Position numbers and translations under genes: made by a program
Source of the DNA: Sphagnum magellanicum
Lineage: Eukaryota > Streptophyta > Sphagnopsida > Sphagnales > Sphagnaceae
DNA: 64,000 nucleotides
NCBI GenBank assembly: GCA_021904315.1
Contig: CM038924.1
Coordinates: forward strand, 17,070,051-17,134,050
Reading direction: 5' to 3'
Part shown: in pieces, positions 10,800 through 21,172 of the stretch
Layout: each line of letters begins with the position of its first letter
Numbering within the stretch: the stretch's first letter is position 1
The notes under the pieces: model-generated
Told to the model about the DNA's origin: nothing
Seen by the model: the letters and a program-made list of their open reading frames with translations, nothing else
Database searches by the model: none

Positions 10800-13700
10800 T
10801 AATGAAACATACATTTTATTTCTTTTTCAAATCATTTGAATGGCAAAACAAAATCCAATAAAAAGAGGTCATTCGTAATACTACATCCATATTCTTGGTA
10901 AAGTTTTTTTTAAAAATATTGGTTCAAAAGACATCTATAACTGAACACTAAAAGCCCCCATCCACTTATGCAACACTGGATTTTAGCACAAATGTTTGCA
11001 TTAAAACATAACAATTGACAAGCCATCATGTACATACCCATACACAAGGTAGGTCAAGATCTTATAATTTTGGGTCTCACACACACCCATAGATGAACAC
11101 AAAAATTACAAAATGATCAACACCTTAAAAATTTTCACACATACAATTTTTCATCTGGGTATTCAATCTTAGGCATGCATATGAACATTAATGTGATTGT
11201 CGTGTGATTGTTGACCAGCTACATTTGGAACAGTTGGCACATTTGGTTACCGACCAGTGTTTGAACACCAGCCAGCTTACCCTAGTTTATGTTTTTCAAT
11301 TTTGTAGTGTAAGATAGCAAACAATTGCCAAATCCTTAGACAAATTTCAATTTGATTGGTAACACTTTTATACGTGACCATTAGAATAGTAGCCAATCAA
11401 CAAACTTATGGTGACATGTTGTCGGAAAAAGGAAAACTAAGGGCAAAACTTGGTGACATTTCTTTTTGAAAAAAAAGGTATTAAGAAGTGTTGGCTTTTC
11501 GCAAATTTTCACTCAAAAAAATGACTAGTATCTACAGGCAGTATTTTTTTCAGGTGGTGAATTTCTGCACCATGGTGACAAAAAAGAAAAAACATCAAAC
11601 ATTCAGTCACATAGTGCCTAGTTATTTCGCCCAAAAAATCACCTGAAAAGAAGGGAAAATTTGGTTTTTGAAGAATTATTCTCACTTTTCCAAAAGTCTA
11701 TTGTCAATTTGTTCCTTTTTGGATGAAACTTTAGATAGATTCCTATAAAAAAAAAACCATAAATGGTGAATAATTGCTTAATCTAGCTTGGGATGCTCCT
11801 TACCTTCTCCTATTTTGAAAAAAAGAAAAAAAAAAAGAAAAACGAAAAAAAAGAACTGGCTGCATGTAAGAAGGGAATCCTCTAATTGCACATAAATTAA
11901 TAATAAAAAATTATTCCATGTTCATAGTAATATTACATGCACACTAATTGTCATGAACAGTGCAGTTATGATTTGAATCCACAACCACTTGCAACACCAA
12001 AAACCATAAAATGACAAGTTCAATCATAACCAAAATGAACTACAGTTACCAACTCCCAAGACAAGTGTTCTACCACAGATTGGAAAATAGAATCTTGATT
12101 GAACTGTGTTCGTTGAGCTTTAAGGTCCCCTTTAGGTATCAAAGAAAAGGAATGAAACCAATACCTAAACAATTGATATTGGAGCATATATTGACCCACC
12201 TTCCTATAATGAGAGGGTAGCTATAATTCATCCTCTCTTTCCAACTTGGTAGCTCTATTTCCTTTTGGACTATATGTGTGCCAATAGGCACACAACAAAC
12301 CACCCCATGATCAAAAGAGTTGGTAAACTTATCAATGTTTAACTAACCATCGGCGCATTTGAATTTTCATGATTATGCATGAAGCATGTATTATTATGCT
12401 TGTTATTGAATGCCGAATCAAGAGATTGAAGCAACAACTCTCATGCAACATGCTTATGCTTTATTTACAACTTGTTTTAAATGGAAAGAAAAAAAGGTTA
12501 ATTTTGTACTTTGTATTTTCATTTAGTTAGGATTGTTTTAGTTTTCATATTCACCCACATTCATAGATTTAGATTGAAAATATTCTCATTCTAAAATTCT
12601 TCTTCTTTTTGAATTATGTTAAACATGGTAGTAACATTCTCCTTTTGATCATCTTAGGTTAATCTCGTTGCTTGTTTCATGTACTTTGTGTTCTCTATGA
12701 CCTTTTATTGGATGTAAGTGGCTATTTTTCACGAAATTACTTAGGTAGTAGCATATTCGCAAGATTAATAATATATTATGACCCATTGATTAGATCAAGT
12801 GAAATAATACAAATCGATTATATGTAATATTGTAACTCATTATAAATTATTATGTTCGTCCATCTTTTGAGTTCTCACCACAAGTTTTTCAAACACTCAC
12901 TCAAATAACAAAAATGAATAAAAATTCAAAAAGGTTGCATGGTAGCATCAAATGGTGAAAGGGCCAACACATTAGGTGCATATTCAGGACCCCAACAAAT
13001 AATGAACCTCTATGATTCTCTAGCACCTTATTCCCCCCTTTTCTTCTTTAGGGTCCCAAGTGAAAACACATGGACATGTACCCAATGGAAAGGAAAATAG
13101 CTTACGCTACCCTTCTTGATCATTATGTCCATTGTGGTTGATTTTGTCCATTTCTTGTTGTCTACAAACCCAATTGAACCATCCAAGGTATCGTTGTTTT
13201 GCATCTTTGTTGTATACTTTTGCTTTTATTCTTCCATGTGTCAACAACAAACATTGTTTTGCACACAAACTCCATTTCCACTAACGAATTATTGTCCGGA
13301 TTGGAATCCAATAGCTTCATAGATTTAAAAACAAAAAGAAGAACATCAAAATGGAGAAACCCTTTATGAGTGTTGTTGGAGGAAAGATATAATTGCTTCC
13401 CCATCTCCTCCACAAAGACTAAAAATTATAATTATTAGGCCATTACATAATGAATTGATTATGGTTATATTAGTGAGGAAGTAGGTCAATTAACCACAAT
13501 TTCCCAAATATGATTAAAACCCCTTCGGGTTGATTGATAAATAAAAGCCATTTGAAAATGGCTTAATTAATAGAATGCCTCTATTGTCATCTCATAATGC
13601 AAGACCTTAATATTTAAATCACAATTTATATAGGAGTTAGGATCACTCCTAACTCTTGGGTGGGTAAGTCATTTACATTGATGTAGCTTATATGTTTTCT

Positions 13701-15090
13701 CACATTTTGTAGTGCATTTCCCTTATGATTTGATCAATTTATTGTGATTAATTAGTAGATATTTAAAAAAAAATCTTCCATCAATTGCTGCCAACATATT
13801 CTTATTTTATATTTTGAGACCCTTTTCCTTTTTTCACCATTCTTCCATTATAAGATTCCTAAATGTATTATTGCAATTTTTAAAAGGTTTAAAAATATAA
13901 ATAATTAAAAAAATTCACCTAAGGATGTTCTACCAAATTTGACATAATTGTAAAAATGTTAAACATATTTTTTTATTGCCTTTACTTTTCATCCATTATA
14001 TCTTTAGGAGAAAGGTAACATAAATTCCAATGATGATGATAATTGGAATTAGTTTGGGCAAAACATCTATAGAGTCCATTAGTGGTCGTCATCCAAACAA
14101 TTTTGGATGTTGTTCATTCGAAAAGTATGAAAATATTTCATGATTATTTATTTACACACCTCACTCTTTTCACCAACCCACCTATATAAATATGAAAAAA
14201 CACATGTTAATTTGAGGATTTTCTGGGCAACTTGAACAATTTTTTTTCCTCATCTGCCCAAAAATTTCAAGTACCTTGGAAACAATTTTCCATGTAGCCT
14301 GAGATTTTGAGCTGAAATGGAACTTTTTTCAAACCTTCATAAACTCCCCCAAAATTTTTGAGCAACATAAGAATCTCAAAACTGCCCGGAGGTTTTATGA
14401 TCATCAAAAATTTTCCGGAATGTCCAAATTTTTTTGAGCATAAAGGAAAAATTAAAAAAACTTTATCATCTACCCGAAATCACTGGGCAGCATACAATTC
14501 TGAAACAGTTTTCATACATGGTGAATATTTACACTTATTAAATATATGGTATGTTAAAATACACTCTGACCCAGTAATTTTTTTGATGGCAGATTTTTCC
14601 ATTTTGGGAATTTTTTTTGAATATATAATATTCTGTTACAATTTTCTTTCAAAAAAATTATTTCCCCAAAAATTATTTTCATTAAAAATGACAAAAAATT
14701 GCCATAATTGCCTATACAATATGAAAAGGTGCTTAAGATTTTTTACTTTAATATTTTGAATATTGCCAAATTTGGCCAAATACACTTATGGATAATTTGC
14801 CACTTGAGAAAAAATCATAAAATTGAAAAGAAAAATACTGCTCTCACCTTTTTATGTTACTAAGTTAAATATTGCATAAAATGGTAAAATATATTCACCC
14901 ACTTTTATGTCCAAGGAGGTTACTACTGCCTGCTTCTTTTTTCTCCTTGTCTGCCCTTGATCTGATCTGTCTTTTTTTCAATAAAGAGATGGATGATGCC
15001 CAAAAACACTTTGTGCCCATGTGATGCAAGTCTTTTGCTATATGCCCATTACAATCCCAAACCCTAAATTGTGCATGACACAACCCAAAG
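10800..15090. other. AT-rich intergenic DNA
   Basis: About 4.3 kb with no recognised gene, RNA or transposase relic. It contains A-rich tracts (about 11,815-11,850) and AAAATTTTTCC-type low-complexity sequence (about 14,230-14,720). The open frame at 14,358-14,759 falls in that low-complexity DNA and resembles no family known to me. Confidence 0.4.
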
Positions 15091-15096
15091 TGTGTC

Positions 15097-15152
15097 CTGG
15101 GCAGCTCCAAGATGTGTATGGGCACCACCAGACACATCTTGGAGCTGCCCAG
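15097..15152. repeat. Perfect 21-bp inverted repeat (hairpin)
   Basis: Positions 15097-15117 and 15132-15152 are exact reverse complements over 21 bp, separated by a 14-nt loop. The stem is GC-rich in contrast to the AT-rich flanks; its core is CTCCAAGATGTGT against ACACATCTTGGAG. It lies about 0.9 kb upstream of the UGD start. The pairing is directly visible. A function such as a small-RNA precursor, or an origin by template switching, is not shown. Confidence 0.8.
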
Positions 15153-15353
15153 ACGGGCAACCTGGGGGAAAAATGCAGGCAGTGCTTTTGTACTTCATTA
15201 GCTGACTTAATGTCCCTCCCTTACATTTCACTATGGCAAATGAAGGGTTTAGGGTTCTACATTTACAAACCCTAAAGCTTAAACCCCAGTATTGGGCGGG
15301 TATTTGATTTTGCTTATAATCACCCATTCCAGTGTTGAAAATGTTCCAAAATC

Positions 15354-15455
15354 AAAAGAACCGGCCATTCTGGTTTCCCCCGCCCCCCAAAATGGTCGAT
15401 TAAAAGAACCGCCGGATCAATCTATTGGAAACCCAAAAGAACCGGAGGTTATAAA
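15354..15455 (+). promoter_or_regulatory. Candidate UGD promoter: repeated motif plus TATA
   Basis: AAAAGAACCG occurs three times, at 15354, 15402 and 15434, and is followed directly by TATAAA at 15450-15455. The start codon is about 530 bp downstream, which leaves room for a leader and a 5' UTR intron as known in other plant UGD genes. The motif repetition and the TATA sequence are seen; promoter function is inferred. Confidence 0.4.
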
Positions 15456-15982
15456 GGGAGGTATTTGAGTCAGCAGAACGGTCGGTATGATACCACAGAA
15501 CATTCCCGTTCTTTGGTTTCTTTCAGGACTGCGGGTATGAACTGTGACAACCTGATTGATGACCTCCGGGGGGTCTGTCCCTGGTTTTGATAACCGCCCA
15601 AGGCGGAGCCAAACCCAAGTTGGGGAAAGTGAGGCCGCGGCCAAAAAAAGAGGGCCAAATTTGGCGGTTTCTGAGAGGGCCCCATCTTTGGGCCCCCAAT
15701 AATTCTGGCTTCCTTTTTTTTGGCCTGTGTTTGGCGAGTGCGGCTTTCGCACGAGAATCGCACGTCGTCTTCGTCGTCGTCGTCCGTCAAAAAGGTCGCA
15801 CCTTTGTCGTAAAGCTTGCAACTTTGCAGCTTCTCCTGCTTCGCCACAACTGTTTCTATATTTGTGCCAGCTTCAGTCCTTCGCTGCTCATTCCCCAGTT
15901 AGCTCTGCTCGCTTTTGCATCCCCAACATCTGCTAGAATTCTTTGTCTTTTCTTTTGGAGAGAAGCAGATTTCCCAAGCAAG

Positions 15983-17428
15983 ATGGTGAAGATTTGCTGC
16001 ATTGGAGCTGGCTATGTCGGGGGTCCGACCATGGCGATGATCGCATTGAAGTGTCCTGATATCCAAGTGGTGGTGGTCGACATTTCCAAGCCGCGGATCG
16101 CTGCCTGGAACAGCGCCGATCTTCCCATCTACGAGCCCGGACTCGATGAAGTCGTGAAGGCGTGTCGGGACAAGAATCTCTTCTTCAGTACCGATGTGGA
16201 GAAGCACGTTGCCGAGGCGGATATCGTCTTCGTTTCTGTGAATACGCCCACCAAGACCCGTGGTCTTGGAGCTGGGAAAGCCGCGGATCTGACTTACTGG
16301 GAGAGTGCGGCTCGTATGATTGCGGATGTGTCCAAGTCTGATAAGATCGTGGTGGAGAAATCCACTGTGCCGGTAAAGACTGCGGAAGCAATCGAGAAGA
16401 TCCTTACGCACAACAACGACAAAGGTATCAATTTCCAGATCCTTTCCAATCCCGAGTTTCTTGCAGAGGGAACCGCCATCGAAGATCTGGCCAAGCCCGA
16501 TCGTGTGCTCATCGGAGGTCGCGAGACTCCCGGCGGTCGGAAGGCCGTGGAGGCTTTGAAGGCCGTGTACGCGCACTGGGTGCCGGAGGATCGCATCTTG
16601 ACTACCAACTTGTGGTCCGCCGAGCTTTCGAAGCTCGCAGCGAATGCATTCTTGGCGCAGAGAATCTCTTCCATCAATGCCATGTCCGCTCTCTGCGAGT
16701 CGACTGGCGCCAACGTCTCGGAAGTGGCGTACGCCGTCGGCAAGGACTCGAGAATCGGACCCAAGTTCCTGAACGCCAGCGTCGGTTTCGGCGGATCTTG
16801 CTTCCAGAAGGACATCCTGAACTTGGTGTACATTTGCGAATGCAATGGCCTTCCCGAGGTCGCACACTACTGGAAACAGGTAGTGCAGATCAACGACTAT
16901 CAGAAGACGCGCTTCGTGAAGCGCGTGGTTTCCTCCATGTTCAACACAGTCTCCGGCAAGAAGATCGCCATTCTGGGTTTCGCATTCAAGAAGGACACAG
17001 GAGACACAAGGGAAACCCCAGCAATCGACGTCTGCCATGGCCTTCTGGGAGACAAAGCTCTTCTGAGCATTTACGACCCACAGGTGACAGAGGATCAGAT
17101 GAAGCGAGATCTGGCAATGAACAAATTCGACTGGGATCACCCGCAGCATTTGCAGCCGCAGAGCCCGACCGCTTTCAAGCAAGTGAGCGTGGTGTGGGAC
17201 GCGTACGAAGCGACCAAGGACGCGCACGCCGTGTGCATCATCACGGAATGGGACGAGTTCAAGAAGCTGGACTACCAACGCATCTACGACAACATGCAGA
17301 AACCCGCTTTCATCTTCGACGGGCGCAACGTACTGGACGTGGAAGCGCTTCGCAAGATCGGCTTCGTCGTGTACTCCATCGGCAAACCTCTTGATCCATG
17401 GGTGAAGGATCTCCAAGTCTCCATATAG
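15983..17428 (+). CDS. UGD: UDP-glucose 6-dehydrogenase
   Basis: Cytosolic enzyme that oxidises UDP-glucose to UDP-glucuronate with two NAD+, feeding pectin, xylan and other matrix polysaccharide synthesis. The single coding exon encodes 481 residues, the normal plant length. Visible features: N-terminal Rossmann motif GAGYVG (residues 8-13); VNTPTKTRG (87-94); the [14 protein letters not shown] helix with the catalytic-type lysine at about 217; and [10 protein letters not shown] (268-277) with catalytic Cys273. The C-terminal NAD/UDP domain includes [16 protein letters not shown]. The start ATG at 15983 is chosen because [14 protein letters not shown] is the family N-terminus. The same frame stays open back to about 15587, but that part (rich in R and F, no homology) is taken as leader. 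Coding GC is much higher than in the surroundings. An (AG)n tract begins 12 bp after the stop. Confidence 0.97.
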   Translation: MVKICCIGAGYVGGPTMAMIALKCPDIQVVVVDISKPRIAAWNSADLPIYEPGLDEVVKACRDKNLFFSTDVEKHVAEADIVFVSVNTPTKTRGLGAGKAADLTYWESAARMIADVSKSDKIVVEKSTVPVKTAEAIEKILTHNNDKGINFQILSNPEFLAEGTAIEDLAKPDRVLIGGRETPGGRKAVEALKAVYAHWVPEDRILTTNLWSAELSKLAANAFLAQRISSINAMSALCESTGANVSEVAYAVGKDSRIGPKFLNASVGFGGSCFQKDILNLVYICECNGLPEVAHYWKQVVQINDYQKTRFVKRVVSSMFNTVSGKKIAILGFAFKKDTGDTRETPAIDVCHGLLGDKALLSIYDPQVTEDQMKRDLAMNKFDWDHPQHLQPQSPTAFKQVSVVWDAYEATKDAHAVCIITEWDEFKKLDYQRIYDNMQKPAFIFDGRNVLDVEALRKIGFVVYSIGKPLDPWVKDLQVSI

Positions 17429-17440
17429 GTAGTTAGATCC

Positions 17441-17462
17441 AGAGAGAGAGAGAGAGAGAGAG
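17441..17462. repeat. (AG)n microsatellite in UGD 3' UTR
   Basis: Eleven AG units begin 12 bp after the UGD stop codon, so they lie in the transcribed 3' region. Confidence 0.9.
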
Positions 17463-19640
17463 TCCTAAGGTTTCTCCGCGAAGCAAGGATCTCTCCCAAG
17501 TTTCCATAGAGCAGCTCCCGAGAGAGTCCTAGGGTTTCTTGCAACTAGGGTTTCTTTGCTGCGCCTTATCATCTCCCTGATTTGTCCCCATTCTTTAGCT
17601 TGATGGATCACTGCTTGCTTCAGATTTCTTAGCTACTGCTGCTGCTTCCATCAAGTTGTAACTGTAGCCATGATTCTTTTATATATTGCAAACAAATTTC
17701 CAAACCCATCAGGAAGGTGCTAGAATCCTTAGTTTGAGAGTCTGGTAGCAACTGCTGCTGGTGCGCACTTGTGAAGGTCCTTTGCTGCTTTCCTTCCTGT
17801 GAGCTAGACAAATCTTCCAGGAGAGGGATCTCCTGATAGCTGGTACCTTAACAACTGAAGAAGATCTTGATGTCTTCAGCAATACAATTGCACCTGCACT
17901 TGCAGATTGTGCTCTGGTTTTTCTCCTTTTCTATTGACAGATTGTCAATCCATATTATGTGCACTACTAAAACACAGTTGTTTTACTCTCCCTGCTCTTT
18001 TTTATGTCTCTTGCATGAGATGATGATGATGATTGGGGGCAATTGCAACCGAGACTTTGTTCTGGATTGTACAAAGGTAGCCATTCTGTTTGTTTTTCAG
18101 ATCAAAGCTTTTGCAGTAATCTGGATTGATGTTTGGGGTTTTCTTGCAGCTGCAATGGTTTTTGGAATTTATGTTTTGCCTTCTTTCCCAGTGCGGCAGC
18201 AACAAGGATACATACACATAATGTTTGTATTGGGGTGCGATTTGAGCTGGAAGACAGTCTTGAATCAGTTTGAAGCTTTAAATGAAGATCCACGCAACAA
18301 ATCTCTTTATGTTTTGCTTTCAAAATCTCAATGCCTTGTGGTGCCTTGCAGTGTCTTGTCCCTGATGGAAGCAAGGGTCTCTGCAATTCAACTCCCATAG
18401 AAGACATCTGCTCCTCTCCTGTTTTGCATGTGCCAGTGTGTGCAATGAGGTGCTTGCTTAGCACCTGCTTTGGCATCAAGTCTGATATTGCTTCACTTTG
18501 TGTCAGTAGATTTCACACAAGGTACTAATGCTCAGCCTGACATCAATCCTCTCTCCAGGTGCATGTGAATTATGATAGTTTCTTGACGAGTGTCTCCTGC
18601 AATCAGAGTGTAGTAGTAATCTGGGGAGTCATGTATATCATCTGTTGCAGGAGGTGGTTTTTGCTACATAGACAAGATGTTACAGTCCTCACAAAGCACT
18701 TGCTTGCACTTGACAGCAATTGCTCAGCTTTGCGATGTCCAGCTTAGAACCAATGTTAGAATCATGCGATTTCCTGTGTTCTTGGGATGTGCCATAGTTG
18801 TCTGGTTCTTGTTCATGAATGTGAACTTCTGATACCCATTTTATATTACTCAGTGCTTGTCTTCTGCAATTCAAAGAGTAGCATGCATATTGGGCAACTA
18901 TGCGAAGGTAACTATGAATTGTTTGGGTGCAGAATGGAGTTCTTTGCAACTAACACAGGCATTCTGTTCTCTCCATGTTTTTCCTTCTTTGTTGTTTTGT
19001 TGTTAGTTGCTAGCCAATATCATGGTTGAGTCTTCCCATCGATTCCAGACTTGAAATAAAATAAAATTGAACACAGTCTTCACCTTTTACCATGGAAAGG
19101 AGCTGCTGAAATCATTGGAAAAGTCGCAATAGAGAAGTTGCTATCACACAAGTTACTATTGATGGTCCTTGAACAAGTGACAACACATTGTCACTTTGTT
19201 CAAAGGTATTGCAAATGTTTGTGTGCTTTTTTTGGCGGGGCTGTGTTATACATTATATATACATTATATGTGGTAAATTGCAACACATAAAACACACTAG
19301 ATATGTAGCACTCAAGCTCAAGTAGAGTACATAACAAAAACTAGAGCAAACCCAAAGACCCACATACATCTTTTAAAAAAAAAACCCTAATCTGGGTGAT
19401 GGGAGGGGAAGCTTTGTCTCTAAATTTTGAAAAAGTTTAGAGCATACGGTTTGTCTAAACATTATTGAGTTATAAATTATTTCTCACTAAGTGTGATTGC
19501 TGGTTAAGTGGCTTTTGACACTAAAAATATAACCCTATTTTTGGTATAGGGTATACTTACTAAACATCATTTTTTTTAGCATGGCAAGAGGGGTTCACAA
19601 AAATAAAAATAAAATGTGAGATCCCATTCCCAAAAGGACA
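17463..19640. other. Downstream of UGD, no recognised gene
   Basis: The first part must hold the UGD 3' UTR. Up to about 19,030 the base composition is less AT-rich than typical spacer, and many short open frames occur on both strands, but none shows a domain or plausible exon chain. The end of the transcript cannot be placed from sequence alone. Confidence 0.4.
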
Positions 19641-20735
19641 CACTACCTTTACATTTGAAGATTTAGATCCTAATTAAGGCTACACAATTAGACATTTGGA
19701 TAGATCTAAACCCAATGAGGAACGAATCATCTATAGGTTTGGGGTAATATTATGAGTGTAAGTGTAAATATACAAACATCATGAAGTGTAAGTGTAGATA
19801 TGCATAGCATGCAATGTAAGTGAAATCTTTGGAATGTGAAAGTAAATGATTTATTAAAGAATAAAAAACTTTCTTGCAACAAGTTGTTGTAACTTTTAAC
19901 AACACAAAGAATTGTAAGATGATAACAACATAACCATTTGCATTTACAAACAATCTTTAAACAAGAGAGAGCAAACATGTTGCAATTTACAAGATCACAA
20001 TGATAAAAGCTTCACAAAATATCATTCTTTTATGTCTAAGTTTCTTTTCTCTCATACTTATCTCCCATTTTTTTTTTTTCATGCCTACCATTTGCTGCTT
20101 TCTTTTATTTATTTATTTTTGTCTTTCTTTGTTGAATTAAGTCCACTTTCATAGTTGTTGTCTTGAATAAAAAAGGCAGAGAAAATGCGATATTACACAT
20201 GTTATTGTGTGGTGTGTTCATTTATTTGTTTGCATTGTTTTATATTATTTCACATGCTTTGTAAAATTATATAAGTGTATGTGGTTTTTCTTATGATTGA
20301 CACTTACACTTAAAATGTATATATATTTTTATGTACATTTACACTTACTCGATGTGTATATCAAAAATTGTATATACCCACAACATTGGTTTGGGGATCT
20401 AAATTTTAACAAGAGATAAATCAAATCTACACTTGAATATCTAAGTCCCAATGCAAAAGAGGGAAAAATAATTCTAACATTTCATCATCTAAGTTGTAAC
20501 GAATGAATTTTTTTAATACAATTGCAGATCTAAGTCCCAATGAGGGGCAATCATCTATATATTTTGAAATTTTAATTCCCAAAAAAGACAAATAATCAAC
20601 TATTAATTGGAATTTAATTCCCAAATAAGGACAAAAAATCAACCATACATTGGAAATCTATTTCCTGAAGAGGAAAAAAAATCAACTCTACGTTGAAAAT
20701 ATAGTTCCCAAAGAGGGACAAATTAACCATACATT
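19640..20735. repeat. Degenerate ~44-bp tandem array split by an inverted-repeat insert
   Basis: Units of about 44 bp with the pattern GATCTAAGTCCCAATGAGGG..AATCATCTATA or GGAATTTAATTCCCAAATAAGGACAAAAAATCAACC recur at about 19,650-19,745 and again at about 20,390-20,735 (copies near 20,524, 20,568, 20,612, 20,655 and 20,698). Between them, about 19,748-20,352, is a segment whose ends are inverted copies: AGTGTAAGTGTAAATAT on the left, and ACATTTACACTTACT plus ACACTTACACTT on the right. The simplest reading is a ~0.6-kb foldback inserted in an older array. Unit copies are visible; the insertion history is inferred. Confidence 0.45.
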
Positions 20736-20799
20736 TCCTTTTGTTTTCATTTCTTTGGGGGCACAACCAGATAATGAAACCTCCAAATGCAAAAAGAGT

Positions 20800-21048
20800 A
20801 ACTATGTTGCATTCCAAGGGATTCGAACCCAGGCTCTCAGGGTTGGTAAGACGGCTTGGAAGAGAACAGCAACCAATGTACAAGATAGGGACTAGAAAGA
20901 AGAGCAACCGATCTAAAACATAGTGACTGGAAAAGAAGAGCAACTTATGTAAAAGATAGGGACTGGAAAATGAGAGAAACTAATGATACGATTCGAACTC
21001 GAAAAGAAGATCAACTTATGCAAAAGATACGGACAGCGTCCAAGAAGA
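20800..21048. repeat. ~35-bp tandem array with tRNA-like B-box motif
   Basis: Five imperfect copies of a 35-36-bp unit (AGCAAC..ATGTAAAAGATAGGGACTGGAAA-type) run from 20,868 to about 21,048. Just before them is GGGATTCGAACCCAGG near 20,819; its reverse complement holds GTTCGAATC, matching the pol III B-box consensus. A second GATTCGAAC lies inside the array near 20,991. The array ends about 125 bp before the uL3 start codon and must overlap its promoter region. Confidence 0.5.
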
Positions 21049-21059
21049 ATTTTTTCTGT

Positions 21060-21061
<2 letters not shown>

Positions 21062-21092
<31 letters not shown>
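21062..21092. repeat. (GA)n microsatellite in uL3 5' leader
   Basis: About 15 GA units, ending some 80 bp upstream of the uL3 start codon. GA/CT tracts are common in plant 5' UTRs and core promoters. Confidence 0.9.
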
Positions 21093-21097
<5 letters not shown>

Positions 21098-21172
21098 ATC
21101 GAGGTCTGTTTTGTGAGTGTTTTGGGATCGCTGATCGAGGAGTTTCAGCAAGGAGCGGGCACACAAAGAGAC

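Noticed and set aside
15417..15847. Overlapping minus-strand frames in the UGD leader
   Set aside because: Repetitive Arg/Asp codons from (CGT)n-like leader sequence; antisense to the UGD 5' region and without homology.
15899..17416. 505-codon open frame antisense to UGD, and a 260-codon plus-strand frame at 16612-17394
   Set aside because: Both are shadows of the GC-rich, codon-biased UGD exon; neither has homology or promoter signals.
17867..18400. 177-codon plus-strand frame downstream of UGD
   Set aside because: Hydrophobic but without family features; contains splice-like noise and probably lies in the UGD 3' UTR or spacer.
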